From Streptomyces sp. Act143 (GTDB lineage: Bacteria; Actinomycetota; Actinomycetes; Streptomycetales; Streptomycetaceae): 64,000 nucleotides of DNA. The stretch lies in the NCBI RefSeq assembly GCF_003143935.1, contig NZ_QFRX01000001.1, positions 3,803,491-3,867,490 on the forward strand. Reading direction: 5' to 3'. Shown in pieces: positions 24,164 through 33,434 of the stretch. The notes below the pieces were generated by a model, which did no database searches, was not told the DNA's origin, and saw only the letters and a program-made list of their open reading frames with translations. Position numbers and translations under genes: made by a program. The first letter of the stretch is position 1, and every line of letters starts with the position of its first letter.

Positions 24164-24192
24164 AGCCCCGGCCCCTCTATGGTGCCGGGGCT
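24164..24192 (+). terminator. Terminator after the Fur-type gene
   Basis: AGCCCCGGC (24164-24172) and GCCGGGGCT (24184-24192) form a perfect 9-bp stem with an 11-nt loop, followed by TTGTG. Confidence 0.75.
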
Positions 24193-24298
24193 TTGTGCCG
24201 TCTACAGCCTTCCCGAATCTGACGCCCCGTCATATCGTCGTGCGACACCCCCACTTCGTACCGATCACTCCGTACCGCACCCTCCGCGAGGAGCAACC

Positions 24299-25062
<764 letters not shown>

Positions 25063-25066
<4 letters not shown>

Positions 25067-25923
25067 CCACGCTCACCCCCGACCGGGAGTCGGTGCTGAT
25101 CCGCGCCCCGGGCCCCCGAGAACTCCATCCCGTACGCACCCACCGCCGCCGCAGGGCCGTGGAACTGTCCCTCGCCGCGGCCGTCCCCCTCGTCCTCGTC
25201 CTCCTCTGGCAACTGGCCGCGCACCAGGCGTGGATCGACGCCCGCGTCTACCCGGCACCGTCCACGATCTTCGCGGACGGCTGGGACCGGGCGGCGGCGG
25301 GCGACCTGTGGCCGGACGTGTGGGCCACGCTGAGACGCGTCCTCGCCGGCTACGCGGTGGGCACGGCGGCGGGCTATGCGCTGGGCCTGCTCATGGGCTC
25401 GCTCGCCCTGGTCCGCGCGGCCCTGGAACCCCTCCTGGACGCCCTGTACGTGGTCCCCAAACTGGCCCTGCTCCCGGTCTTCCTGAACATGTTCGGCCTC
25501 GGCGAGGGCCCGCAGGTCGCCCTGGTGGCGACGACCGTCTTCTTCTTCGTGTGGATCTCGACGATGTCCGCGGTCCTGGCGATCCCGTCCGGCCATCGCG
25601 ACGCCGGCCAGGTCTTCGGCGCCTCCCCCTGGCAGATGTTCCGCCATGTGCTGCTCCCCGCCTCGCTGCCCGCGGTCCTGGTGGGCGCGCGGATCGCGGC
25701 GGGCGTGGCGGTCCTGGTGATCGTCGCCTCGGAGCAGATCGCCGCGACCAACGGCCTGGGCCACCTGATCTTCGACTCACGGGCCCTGTTCCAGAACGAC
25801 GTGATGTTCGTGGGCATCGTGTGCGTGGCCGTGCTCGGCGTGGTCTTCTCGGAACTGGTGCGGGTGGCGGGCCGGTTGCTCACGCCCTGGGCACCGCGGG
25901 ACCGGGGCCGGGGGCAGTCATGA
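25063..25923 (+). CDS. ABC transporter permease (SsuC/TauC/ThiX type)
   Basis: 286 residues, about six transmembrane helices after a polar N-terminus of 40 residues. The cytoplasmic EAA loop is seen as DAGQVFGASPWQMFRHVLLP. Binding-protein-dependent transport inner-membrane component, coupled by ATGA overlaps to both the ATPase before and the binding protein after. Confidence 0.93.
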
Positions 25924-27062
25924 GGGGACGTACCGGTGTGCTGGCCGCCGTGACGGCCGTCCTGCTGACGGCGTCCGCCTGCGGAGGGTCGCCGTACGAA
26001 TCGGACACGAAGCCGAGGACCGGGGCGGGCCACCGCACGATCAGCCCCGTGGAGGGCTGCGGGGACACGGCCCGGACGGACCCCGCCGACCTGTCCCCCA
26101 CCCGTGAACCGGCCCGCTGCCAGCAGGGCGCCCCGCCCGCGCGGCCCCTCGCCGAGCCGCGCAAGGTCACGATCGCGACCGGCACGCTGAGCGCGGAGTA
26201 CGTGGCGCCGCTGCAAGTGGCTGTCGACAAGGGCGAGTTCAAGAAGGAGGGCCTGGACGTCACCCTCAAGGTCCTGCCCACTCCGGACGCGCTGCCCCTC
26301 CTCGCCAAGGGGGACGTCGACGCGGTCTGGGCGGCGCCCGAGGCGGCCGTGATGAACGGCATCCGGGGCGGCTTCGACATCAAATGGGTCGCCGGGAACT
26401 TCTCCCCCGCCCCGGAGTCGAAGAGCGGCCTGTGGGTGCGGCTGAAGGACGGCGAGACACCGGACAACGTGTCGATGGCCGACCGCAGACTCGGCACGAT
26501 GATCGGCAAGGGCTCGGTCATCGCGTACCCCATGGAGAAGGCCCTGGAACGGCACGGCGGCGCCCTCGACGAGATCACTTACCAGCAGCTGGGCTCCGCC
26601 GACGTCCTCACCGCCCTCCAGAACGGCGGCGTCGACTCCGCGTGGCTCCTGGACCCGGTGTGGCGCAAGGTGGACGACAAGCCGGGCTACGCGTTCCTGG
26701 GCGGCCAGCCGGCCGGTGAGCCGCTGGGCGGCATGCTCTACGGCCGCAGTCTGCTCCAGGACGACGTGGACGCGGGGGTGGCGGTGCTGCGGGCGTACAT
26801 CCGCACGGTGAACTCGTACTTCGCGACGGACTACAAACACGACGAGGCCTTCGTCACATACCTCGCGAAGCTGCTGAAGTCCGACCGCAAGATCTTGGAA
26901 TCCACCCCGTCCCTGCGCATGGACTGGGAGATCCGCAAGGGCACGGCGGACCGTCTTCAGGCGGCGTACAAGGCCCAGGGCGTGATGGAGGGGGACCCGC
27001 TCCCGGAGTCCCGGACGGTGGACCGCGCCCTGTACGAGGAGGCCGTGGGCCAGGCCCCTTGA
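25920..27062 (+). CDS. ABC transporter substrate-binding lipoprotein (NMT1/THI5-like)
   Basis: 380 residues. A signal peptide ends in a lipobox-like LLTASAC (Cys about 21), so the protein is probably lipid-anchored. After a 60-residue Pro/Arg-rich linker comes an NMT1/SsuA-like periplasmic fold: VTIATGTLSAEYVAPLQVAV, GEFKKEGLDVTLKVL, DVDAVWAAPEAAV. This family binds taurine, alkanesulfonates, nitrate or the thiamine pyrimidine precursor. No TPP riboswitch is visible upstream of the operon, so the thiamine option has no support. True start is the ATG overlapping the permease stop. Confidence 0.9.
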   Translation: MRGRTGVLAAVTAVLLTASACGGSPYESDTKPRTGAGHRTISPVEGCGDTARTDPADLSPTREPARCQQGAPPARPLAEPRKVTIATGTLSAEYVAPLQVAVDKGEFKKEGLDVTLKVLPTPDALPLLAKGDVDAVWAAPEAAVMNGIRGGFDIKWVAGNFSPAPESKSGLWVRLKDGETPDNVSMADRRLGTMIGKGSVIAYPMEKALERHGGALDEITYQQLGSADVLTALQNGGVDSAWLLDPVWRKVDDKPGYAFLGGQPAGEPLGGMLYGRSLLQDDVDAGVAVLRAYIRTVNSYFATDYKHDEAFVTYLAKLLKSDRKILESTPSLRMDWEIRKGTADRLQAAYKAQGVMEGDPLPESRTVDRALYEEAVGQAP

Positions 27063-27067
27063 ACACA

Positions 27068-27103
27068 CCGAGGGCCGGAACCCTTTCGGATTCCGGCCCT
27101 CGG
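27068..27103. terminator. Bidirectional terminator between ABC operon and tRNA
   Basis: CCGAGGGCCGGAA (27068-27080) and TTCCGGCCCTCGG (27091-27103) form a perfect 13-bp stem with a 10-nt loop. It ends the ABC operon on the plus strand and, 7 bp past the 3' end of the tRNA gene, the tRNA transcript on the minus strand. Confidence 0.8.
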
Positions 27104-27110
27104 CCTTCAG

Positions 27111-27184
27111 TAGCGGGGACAGGATTTGAACCTGCGACCTCTGGGTTATGAGCCCAGCGAGCTACCGAGCTGCTCCACCCCGCG
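27111..27184 (-). tRNA. Initiator tRNA-fMet (CAU), copy 1
   Basis: 74 nt, read on the minus strand from CGCGGGGTGGAGC. All arms fold. The anticodon loop is CTCATAA (CAU). Initiator hallmarks: three consecutive G-C pairs at the foot of the anticodon stem (GGG/CCC), A11-U24 in the D stem, and no Watson-Crick pair at 1-72 (C1 against U72). CCA is not encoded; CTG follows. Identical to the copy at 29635-29708. Confidence 0.95.
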
Positions 27185-27240
27185 TCGATGAACTGAACAC
27201 TACGTCAAGAACAAGAACAGAGGCAAATCGACAACCTCCC

Positions 27241-27453
27241 CAGCCGCGAACATCCGCACGCCCACCTCCTGACTGCCGACGCCGCGGGTCTTTCCAGCCC
27301 CGAGACAGCCACACGCCCACCTCCTGGCTGCGGGCGCCGCATGCCTCCCCAGCCCCGGACAACCGCACGCCTGCCTCCCAGCCGCCGACGCCGCGTGCCC
27401 CAGCCTCGGACAACCGCACGCCCACTTCCTGGCTGCGGGGACCGCGCGCCTCC
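27241..27453. repeat. 53-bp imperfect tandem repeat (minisatellite), four units
   Basis: Units start with CAGCC at 27241, 27295, 27350 and 27401 (lengths 54, 55, 51, 53), and a decayed fifth starts at 27454. A shared core is CCGCACGCCCACCTCCTG (with changes). The repeats lie in the 417-bp gap between tRNA copy 1 and the Sel1-repeat gene. Open frames cross them on both strands, but none has a start with a ribosome site or coding-like third positions. Confidence 0.7.
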
Positions 27454-27601
27454 CAGCTGCGGGCAGTCGTGCCGCTGGGGCGGCACGGGTGGGCGCGGCG
27501 GCACCCCGCCGGCGCGGGCGAGCACCGCCCCACCCCGGCCCCCACCCAGCCGCACCCGAAACACCAACCCGCACGGCATCACACCGGACCGCGCCGCACC
27601 G

Positions 27602-29416
27602 TCACGCCGACAGTTCCTCCCGCAACGCGTCCCGCAACCGAGCCGCCCGCTCCGAGACCTCCTCCGGCCCCAGTGACACCGCCCGGTCCGCCCACCGCTG
27701 CCCTTCCGCCAGCTCCCCCCGACGCGCGTAGACCAGGGCCAGCCGCAACGCCGCCCGCCCGTGCCCCGCGTCAGCCGCCCGTGTCCACCACACGGCGGCC
27801 TCCGGCTCGCTCCCCTCCCGGGCCAGCAGCAGCCCCAGGTTGAACGCCCCGTTCCGCGACCCGGCCTCGGCCGCCTCCCGGTACCACCGAGCCGCCTCCA
27901 CGACGTCCCCCCGACCCGCCGCGAGCATGCCGACCCGCACCTGCGCCCGCCGGTGCCCCTGGGAGGCCGCCCGCTCGTACCACTCCTCGCACTCGGTCTT
28001 GGACAGGTGCACGGACTCGCCCAGCTCGTGCGCGGGCGCCGGCGGCCGCCGCGCGTCCAGCACGGTCGCCAGCCGGTACGCCGCTTCCGCGCTGCCGCCC
28101 CCCGCGGCGCACCGCAGATGCCGCTCGGCCGCCTGCTCGTCGCCGTCCCGCAGCCGCGCCATGCCGACCTGGAGCGCGGCCTCGGTGTGCCCGGCGGCCG
28201 CGGCCCGCTCGTACCAGCGCAGCGCGACGTCGTCCTCACCTCGCCCCGCGAAGAGGATGCCGAGGTTGAACGCGGCGTCCACGCTCCCGGCCTCGGCCGC
28301 CTTGGAGAACCACGGCTCGGCACCGGTCGCGTCCCCGACCTGGAGCAGCAGGATCGCCAGCGCGTTGGCGGCCTCGCGGTGCCCGGCGTACGCGGCCCGC
28401 CGGTACCACTGCTCGGCCTGCGCGGTCCGCCCCTGCTCGGCGCAGAGCAGTCCGAGGTTGTACGCGCCGTTCACGTCCCCGGCGTCCATCGCGGCCCGGT
28501 ACCAGCGCTCGGCGGTCTGGGTCTCGCCCCGCTCGGCGTGCAGCGCGCCCAGCGCGTTGGCGGCGTTGCCGTCGCCCTCCTGGGCGGCCCGCAGCCACCA
28601 CACGGCGGCGCTCTCGGTGTCCCCGGCGTCGCGCAGCAGGAACCCGAGCGCGCAGGCGGCCCGCGCCTCACCGTCCTTGGCGGAGGTCAGGTACCAGCGC
28701 CCGGCCTCCTTGAGCTCGCCGCGCTTCTCCAGGATCGCGCCCAGGTGCAGCGCGGCCCGCCGGTGTCCGCGCGCGGCGGCCTGCCGGTACCACTGCTCGG
28801 CCTCCGCGGCCTGCGAGACACCGTTGTCAGGGCCGTCGCCCCCCTCGGCCGGCGTCTGTCGGTCGAGCGCGCGGGCGAGCCGGTACGCGGCCTCGCGGTG
28901 CCCGCGCTCGGCGGCGGCCCGCATCCACCGCGCGGCGCCCGCGTCCCCGCGGTGCTCCAGCAGGTCGGCGAGGGCGTACGCGCCCAGCGCGTGCCCCTGT
29001 TCGGCGGACTGCTGGAGCCAGTACTCGGCGGCGGGCTCGTCGCCCCGTTCGCGGTGGTGGCGGCCGAGCGCGTGCGCGGCCGGGGCGGAGCCGGCGACGG
29101 CGGCGATCCGCCACCAGCCGGCCGCCTCGTCGGCGTAGCCGCGCTGGTGGAGAAGGACGCCCAGGTTGTTGGCGGCGGCACGGTCGCCGGCGGCGGTGGC
29201 GGCACGCAGCTGGGGTTCGGCTCCGTCGAGATCACCGCGGCGCAGCAGCATGGCTCCGAGGACGCTCATCGCCTCGACGTCGCCGGCTTCGGCGGCGAGC
29301 CGCCGGCGCACCTCCTCGGCCGCTTCCTCGGCGCCCTCAACCGCCCCGTCACGGTCGGAGGGCTGCACAAATCGCCCTGTCTCGTACAGAGTTGCCTTGT
29401 CCCCCATAACATCCAT
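27602..29416 (-). CDS. Sel1-like/TPR repeat protein
   Basis: 604 residues built almost wholly of 34-36-residue Sel1-like repeats, about 14 of them, with the pattern A-x-x-x-L-G-x-L-x-x-x-x-G-x-x-x-x-A-x-x-W (e.g. AANNLGVLLHQRGYADEAAGW; AAYNLGLLCAEQGRTAQAEQW). The solenoid is a protein-binding scaffold; no catalytic motif is present. The N-terminus (MDVMGDKATLYETGRFVQP) is not repeated. The ATG at 29416 has AGGTGG 7 nt upstream; a second ATG 9 nt later is possible. It stands alone between two initiator tRNA genes. Confidence 0.9.
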   Translation of the reverse strand: MDVMGDKATLYETGRFVQPSDRDGAVEGAEEAAEEVRRRLAAEAGDVEAMSVLGAMLLRRGDLDGAEPQLRAATAAGDRAAANNLGVLLHQRGYADEAAGWWRIAAVAGSAPAAHALGRHHRERGDEPAAEYWLQQSAEQGHALGAYALADLLEHRGDAGAARWMRAAAERGHREAAYRLARALDRQTPAEGGDGPDNGVSQAAEAEQWYRQAAARGHRRAALHLGAILEKRGELKEAGRWYLTSAKDGEARAACALGFLLRDAGDTESAAVWWLRAAQEGDGNAANALGALHAERGETQTAERWYRAAMDAGDVNGAYNLGLLCAEQGRTAQAEQWYRRAAYAGHREAANALAILLLQVGDATGAEPWFSKAAEAGSVDAAFNLGILFAGRGEDDVALRWYERAAAAGHTEAALQVGMARLRDGDEQAAERHLRCAAGGGSAEAAYRLATVLDARRPPAPAHELGESVHLSKTECEEWYERAASQGHRRAQVRVGMLAAGRGDVVEAARWYREAAEAGSRNGAFNLGLLLAREGSEPEAAVWWTRAADAGHGRAALRLALVYARRGELAEGQRWADRAVSLGPEEVSERAARLRDALREELSA

Positions 29417-29589
29417 CGTCGCACCACCTGCAACCTGGGTACACCTGGTATACCGCAGCCAGTGAGGTCACTACAGCGTTTTGTCGACATGCCCACAGAG
29501 AGACAAGTCAAACACAGTTCCCCCAACTCCCCACGGCGGCACGTCCATCCCTCCTTGCGGCACACGCGTTCGTAGACCGTTCGCACATC

Positions 29590-29628
29590 ACGAAGGCCCG
29601 GATCCTTGATCAGGATCCGGGCCTTCGT
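29590..29628. terminator. Bidirectional terminator next to tRNA copy 2
   Basis: A perfect 16-bp stem (29590-29605 with 29613-29628; core GAAGGCCCGGATCC) with a 7-nt loop. On the plus strand it is followed by TTTT; on the minus strand it ends the tRNA transcript, 7 bp past its 3' end. The same tRNA-hairpin spacing is found at copy 1 with a different stem sequence. Confidence 0.8.
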
Positions 29629-29634
29629 TTTCAG

Positions 29635-29708
29635 TAGCGGGGACAGGATTTGAACCTGCGACCTCTGGGTTATGAGCCCAGCGAGCTACCGAGCTGCTCC
29701 ACCCCGCG
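29635..29708 (-). tRNA. Initiator tRNA-fMet (CAU), copy 2
   Basis: 74 nt, identical base for base to the copy at 27111-27184, with the same initiator features and no encoded CCA. The identity also covers three bases beyond the 3' end (CAG on the plus strand). Confidence 0.95.
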
Positions 29709-29752
29709 CCGTTGTGCGGCAACCGTACCACGGCGCGGGGCGGGGCATTTGA

Positions 29753-32707
29753 TCAGCCGCTGGGACTGCTGCTCGGACTCGGACTGGAGCTGGGCTTCGC
29801 GCTCGAACCGGGGCTGGGGCTCGCACTGGGCTTCGGAGTCGTCTTGTCCTGCTTGGACTGCGCGTCCTCGGCCCGCTGGAGTGCGTCCTCCAGGTCCTTC
29901 TGCGCCTGTCCGTACGCCTCCCAGTCGCCCTTCTTGAGGGCTTCCTGCCCGTCGTCGAAGGCCTTCTGGGCGTCGTCCAGGGCCTGTTGGACCGTCGGGT
30001 TGTCGGAGGTGGGCGGCTTCGTCGTGCCCCCGCCCTCGTCCTCCGGTGGCGTGGTGGTGCTGCCTTCCGCCCCGAAGACCTTGTTGAGCGCCTCGTCGAG
30101 GGTGTTCTCGAAGGCGGTGTTGCCTCCGTAGGTCACCAACACCTTGCGCAGCAGCGGGTACTTCAGTCCGCCACCGCGTACGTAGACGGGCTCCACGTAC
30201 AGCAGTCCGCCGTCCAGCGGCACCGTCAGCAGGTTGCCGTACTCGACCTTGGAATCGCCTCTGTTGAGGAGGCTGATGGTCTCGGCGATGTTCTGCTCGG
30301 AGTTGAACTGGGCCTGCACCTGTTTGGGACCGCTGACGGTGGTGTTCGCCGGCAGTTTCAGGATTCTGATCTTGCCGTAGCCGCTGGTGCCCGCCTCGGC
30401 GTCGACCGACATGAACGCACTGAGCTGGTCCCGGCCGTTGGGAGTGAACGTCGTCGTGAGCGAGAACGCCTGTTCCTTCTGGTCGGGCATCTTCATGCTC
30501 AGGTAGTACGGCGGCACCGCGTCGCCCGAGGTGTTGGTCGGGTCGTCCGGCACCTGCCACACCTCGGAGCCGGAGAGGAACGTCGTCGCGTCCTTCACGT
30601 GGTACCGGCTGAGCAGCTCGCGCTGGACCTTGAACAGGTCCTGCGGGTAACGCAGATGGGCCATGAGCGACTGCGAGATCTCGCTCTTGTCCTTCACCGT
30701 GCCCGGGAACGCCTTCATCCAGGTCTTCAGGACCGGGTCCTTGGTGTCCCACTGGTAGAGCTTGACCTGGCCGGTGTAAGCGTCGACGGTCGCCTTCACC
30801 GAGTTGCGGATGTAGTTGACCTGGTTCTGCTGGGCCACCACCGCGCGCGAGTTGTTCGTCGCGGTCAGCGAGTCGGCCGTGGTGTCACCGAGGGTCGTAC
30901 GGGACGAGTACGGGTAGCCGTTCGTCGTCGTGTACGCGTCGACGATCCACTGGATCTTGCCGTCCACGACCGCCGGGTAGGCGTCGCCGTCGATGGTCAG
31001 CCAGGGGGCGACGGCCTCGACGCGCTCCTTGGGCGTGCGGTTGTACAGAATCCGCGAACCCTCGCCGATCGCGCCGGAGTAGAGGATCTGCGGCTCGCTG
31101 AACGCCACCGCGTACGCGGCCCGGTTGATCGGGTTGGAGAGGTTGACGCCGCTCTTGCCCGTGTAGGTGAAGGTCTTCTCACCGCTGTCGTCGGAGTAGT
31201 CGATCTCCTTCTGGGGACCGCCGACGATCGAGTACGTGGTGGTCTTCTCGCCGTAGTAGACCCGCTGCTGGTACGTGCCGAGGTCGCCCTGCGAGGGCAG
31301 GTCGGACTCGGTGAAGACCGGGCGGCCCTCGTCGTCGGCGTCGGTGCCCTTGGCGGCTACCACGCCGTAGCCGTGGGTGTAGCGGAAGTGGTCGTTGATC
31401 CAGTTGTTCTTCGGAATGCCGCTGAGGTTCAGCTCACGCAGACCGATGACCGTGTCCTGGTCCTTGCCGTCCTTGCTGTAGCGGTCGACGTCCAGGTTGG
31501 TCGGGAACGCGTAGTAGTTCCGGATCTGCTGGAGCTGCTGGAACGTCGGCGAGACGACGTTCGGGTCGATGACACGGATGCTGGCCGCGTCCGCGACGTC
31601 GTCGCGCAGCTTGGTCTTGTCCTGGGTCTTCGACGTGCCCTCGTACTCGTCGACCTGGGCGTCGTCGATGCCGTAGGCCTCACGCGTCGCCTTGAGGTTC
31701 TTCGTGACGTACGGCGCTTCCTTGGCCTGCTCGTTCGGCTGGACCTGGAACTTCTGGACGATCGCCGGGTACAGGCCGCCGATGAGGATCGCCGAGAGCA
31801 CCATCAGGCCGAAACCGATGACGGGCAGCTGCCAGGTGCGCCGCCACAGGGTGGCGAAGAACAGCAGCGCGCAGATGACGGCGATGCAGAACAGGATCGT
31901 CTTGGCCGGCAGGTAGGCGTTGGCGTCGACGTACCTGAGGCCGGTCCAGTTGTCCGTCGCCTTGAAGTCGCTGGACTTCACCGCGAGGCCGTACCGGTCC
32001 AGCCAGTAGGCGACCGCCTTCAGGGCGACGAAGATGCCGAGCAGCACCGACAGGTGGCCGGTGGCCGCGGCCGTGGCGCGCGCGCCCGGGGAGGTGATCC
32101 GCAGTCCGCCGTACAGGTAGTGCGTCAGCGCGGCGGCGATCACGGACAGGATCGCGGCGGCGAAGCCGAAGCCGAGCAGGAACCGGTACCAGGGCAGGTC
32201 GAAGGTGTAGAAGGAGATGTCGAGCTTGAACTGCGGGTCCTTCTCGCCGAAGGACACGCCGTTGACCCACAGCAGCCAGGTCCGCCACTGGCTCGACGCC
32301 GAGGCGCCGGCGATGAGACCCACCAGCGCGGTGATCCCCAGCAGCAGCCACTTCTTGTACGGCGCGATGCCCATGCGGTAGCGGTCGAGGTTCTGCTGCT
32401 CCATCGACATCGCGCTCAGCGGCGGCCGCAGCCGGTGCGCCAGCCAGATGTTGAAGCCGACCGCCACGGCCATGAGCAGGCCGAAGACGAAGAACAGTCC
32501 GATCTTCGTCCACAGGGTGGTCGTGAACACCGACGAGTAGTTCACCGACCGGTACCAGAGCCAGTCGGTCCAGAACCCGGCGAACATGGTGAACGCCATG
32601 CCGAGTACGGCAAGGACGCCCAGCGTCATGAGCAGGGTCCGGACGCGCCGGGACGGGCGGCCCACTCTCATCCGCGGCCCCGTCGGGCCTCCGCCGCGGT
32701 CCGGCAT
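29753..32707 (-). CDS. UPF0182-family large membrane protein
   Basis: 984 residues. Seven transmembrane segments in residues 20-330 are followed by a long extracytoplasmic domain (about 350-860). The tail has an acidic coiled stretch (QQALDDAQKAFDDGQEALKK) and ends in a Ser/Pro/Lys-rich run. This is the COG1615/UPF0182 family, present across actinobacteria and without assigned function. Start is uncertain: the ATG at 32707 gives MPDRGGGPTGPRMRVGRP; a GTG at 32728 adds 7 residues and neither has a clear ribosome site. Divergent from the PPA1309-type gene. Confidence 0.9.
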   Translation of the reverse strand: MPDRGGGPTGPRMRVGRPSRRVRTLLMTLGVLAVLGMAFTMFAGFWTDWLWYRSVNYSSVFTTTLWTKIGLFFVFGLLMAVAVGFNIWLAHRLRPPLSAMSMEQQNLDRYRMGIAPYKKWLLLGITALVGLIAGASASSQWRTWLLWVNGVSFGEKDPQFKLDISFYTFDLPWYRFLLGFGFAAAILSVIAAALTHYLYGGLRITSPGARATAAATGHLSVLLGIFVALKAVAYWLDRYGLAVKSSDFKATDNWTGLRYVDANAYLPAKTILFCIAVICALLFFATLWRRTWQLPVIGFGLMVLSAILIGGLYPAIVQKFQVQPNEQAKEAPYVTKNLKATREAYGIDDAQVDEYEGTSKTQDKTKLRDDVADAASIRVIDPNVVSPTFQQLQQIRNYYAFPTNLDVDRYSKDGKDQDTVIGLRELNLSGIPKNNWINDHFRYTHGYGVVAAKGTDADDEGRPVFTESDLPSQGDLGTYQQRVYYGEKTTTYSIVGGPQKEIDYSDDSGEKTFTYTGKSGVNLSNPINRAAYAVAFSEPQILYSGAIGEGSRILYNRTPKERVEAVAPWLTIDGDAYPAVVDGKIQWIVDAYTTTNGYPYSSRTTLGDTTADSLTATNNSRAVVAQQNQVNYIRNSVKATVDAYTGQVKLYQWDTKDPVLKTWMKAFPGTVKDKSEISQSLMAHLRYPQDLFKVQRELLSRYHVKDATTFLSGSEVWQVPDDPTNTSGDAVPPYYLSMKMPDQKEQAFSLTTTFTPNGRDQLSAFMSVDAEAGTSGYGKIRILKLPANTTVSGPKQVQAQFNSEQNIAETISLLNRGDSKVEYGNLLTVPLDGGLLYVEPVYVRGGGLKYPLLRKVLVTYGGNTAFENTLDEALNKVFGAEGSTTTPPEDEGGGTTKPPTSDNPTVQQALDDAQKAFDDGQEALKKGDWEAYGQAQKDLEDALQRAEDAQSKQDKTTPKPSASPSPGSSAKPSSSPSPSSSPSG

Positions 32708-32870
32708 CTGGAAAGCCAAGGTGCGCACCTCGAAGTTCGCTGTTGGTTCGTCAGACCCGCGTGTTCACGGGCCGGCCGTGGGCCTCGTGATCGTAGGCCC
32801 TCACCTATGCAACTTACTCACGCTTTACTCGGTTCCCGATTCCGGCCATGAACGAGGCAGGATTGTGACC

Positions 32871-33413
32871 ATGTCCAACACTCCCATGGCAGCGAGCCCC
32901 CTGACCCGGGCCGTACTCGAGATCGACGAGTACGTCTCCGGCCTCGGCTGGGACCAGCCCGCTCGCCTTTTCGCCCTCGTAGACACCGCTCGGCTGCGAG
33001 CCCAGGAACCTGCCCTCGCGGCCCAGCTCGGCCTGGAGGACGAGCAGGAGTCCTCCGGCCTCACCCCGATCGAGCAGGAGGAGATCCCGGCCGGCAAGCC
33101 GCTCGACGAGTTCCTCGGCACGATCGCCTGGCCCGACGCGGTGGCCGGCTGCGCCCTGACGGTGGAGCGTCTGATGCTGCCCCCGTCCGCCGAGGCACAG
33201 GTCCCGGAGGGCCTCAGCGACAAGAAGCTCACCCAGTGGGTCGCGCAGCATCCCGACCGTCAGGAGGTCCGCATGACGGTCGCGGTCCTGCGCGACGGCA
33301 CCCGCGACTCGGCCCTGCGCCTGCGCGAGAAGGACTCCCCGACGGAGGTCCTCACCGGCGGCGACCTGGTGCCGGGTCTGGCGGAGGCGCTGTCGGCGAC
33401 GTTCGAGGACTGA
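32871..33413 (+). CDS. PPA1309-family conserved protein
   Basis: 180 residues, no membrane segment. Family-type stretches: LTRAVLEIDEYVSGLGWDQP, FLGTIAWPDAVAGCALTVER and LRLREKDSPTEVLTGGDLVP. Found widely in actinobacteria and without known role. CAGGAT ends 7 nt before the ATG, so the transcript may be leaderless; alternatively the same bases act as a weak ribosome site for the GTG at 32865, two codons earlier. Convergent with the PDZ-Lon gene across 21 bp. Confidence 0.85.
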   Translation: MSNTPMAASPLTRAVLEIDEYVSGLGWDQPARLFALVDTARLRAQEPALAAQLGLEDEQESSGLTPIEQEEIPAGKPLDEFLGTIAWPDAVAGCALTVERLMLPPSAEAQVPEGLSDKKLTQWVAQHPDRQEVRMTVAVLRDGTRDSALRLREKDSPTEVLTGGDLVPGLAEALSATFED

Positions 33414-33434
33414 GGTCCTGGCGCGGTCCCCGAG

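Noticed and set aside
24193..24298. TPP riboswitch before the ABC operon
   Set aside because: No CTGAGA or THI-box core. The interval holds only the terminator of the previous gene and a ribosome site, so a thiamine role for the importer is not supported.
27148..27843. Open frames across the minisatellite on both strands
   Set aside because: Pro/Arg-rich repeats without ribosome sites, partly inside a tRNA gene. They follow from the 53-bp DNA repeat.
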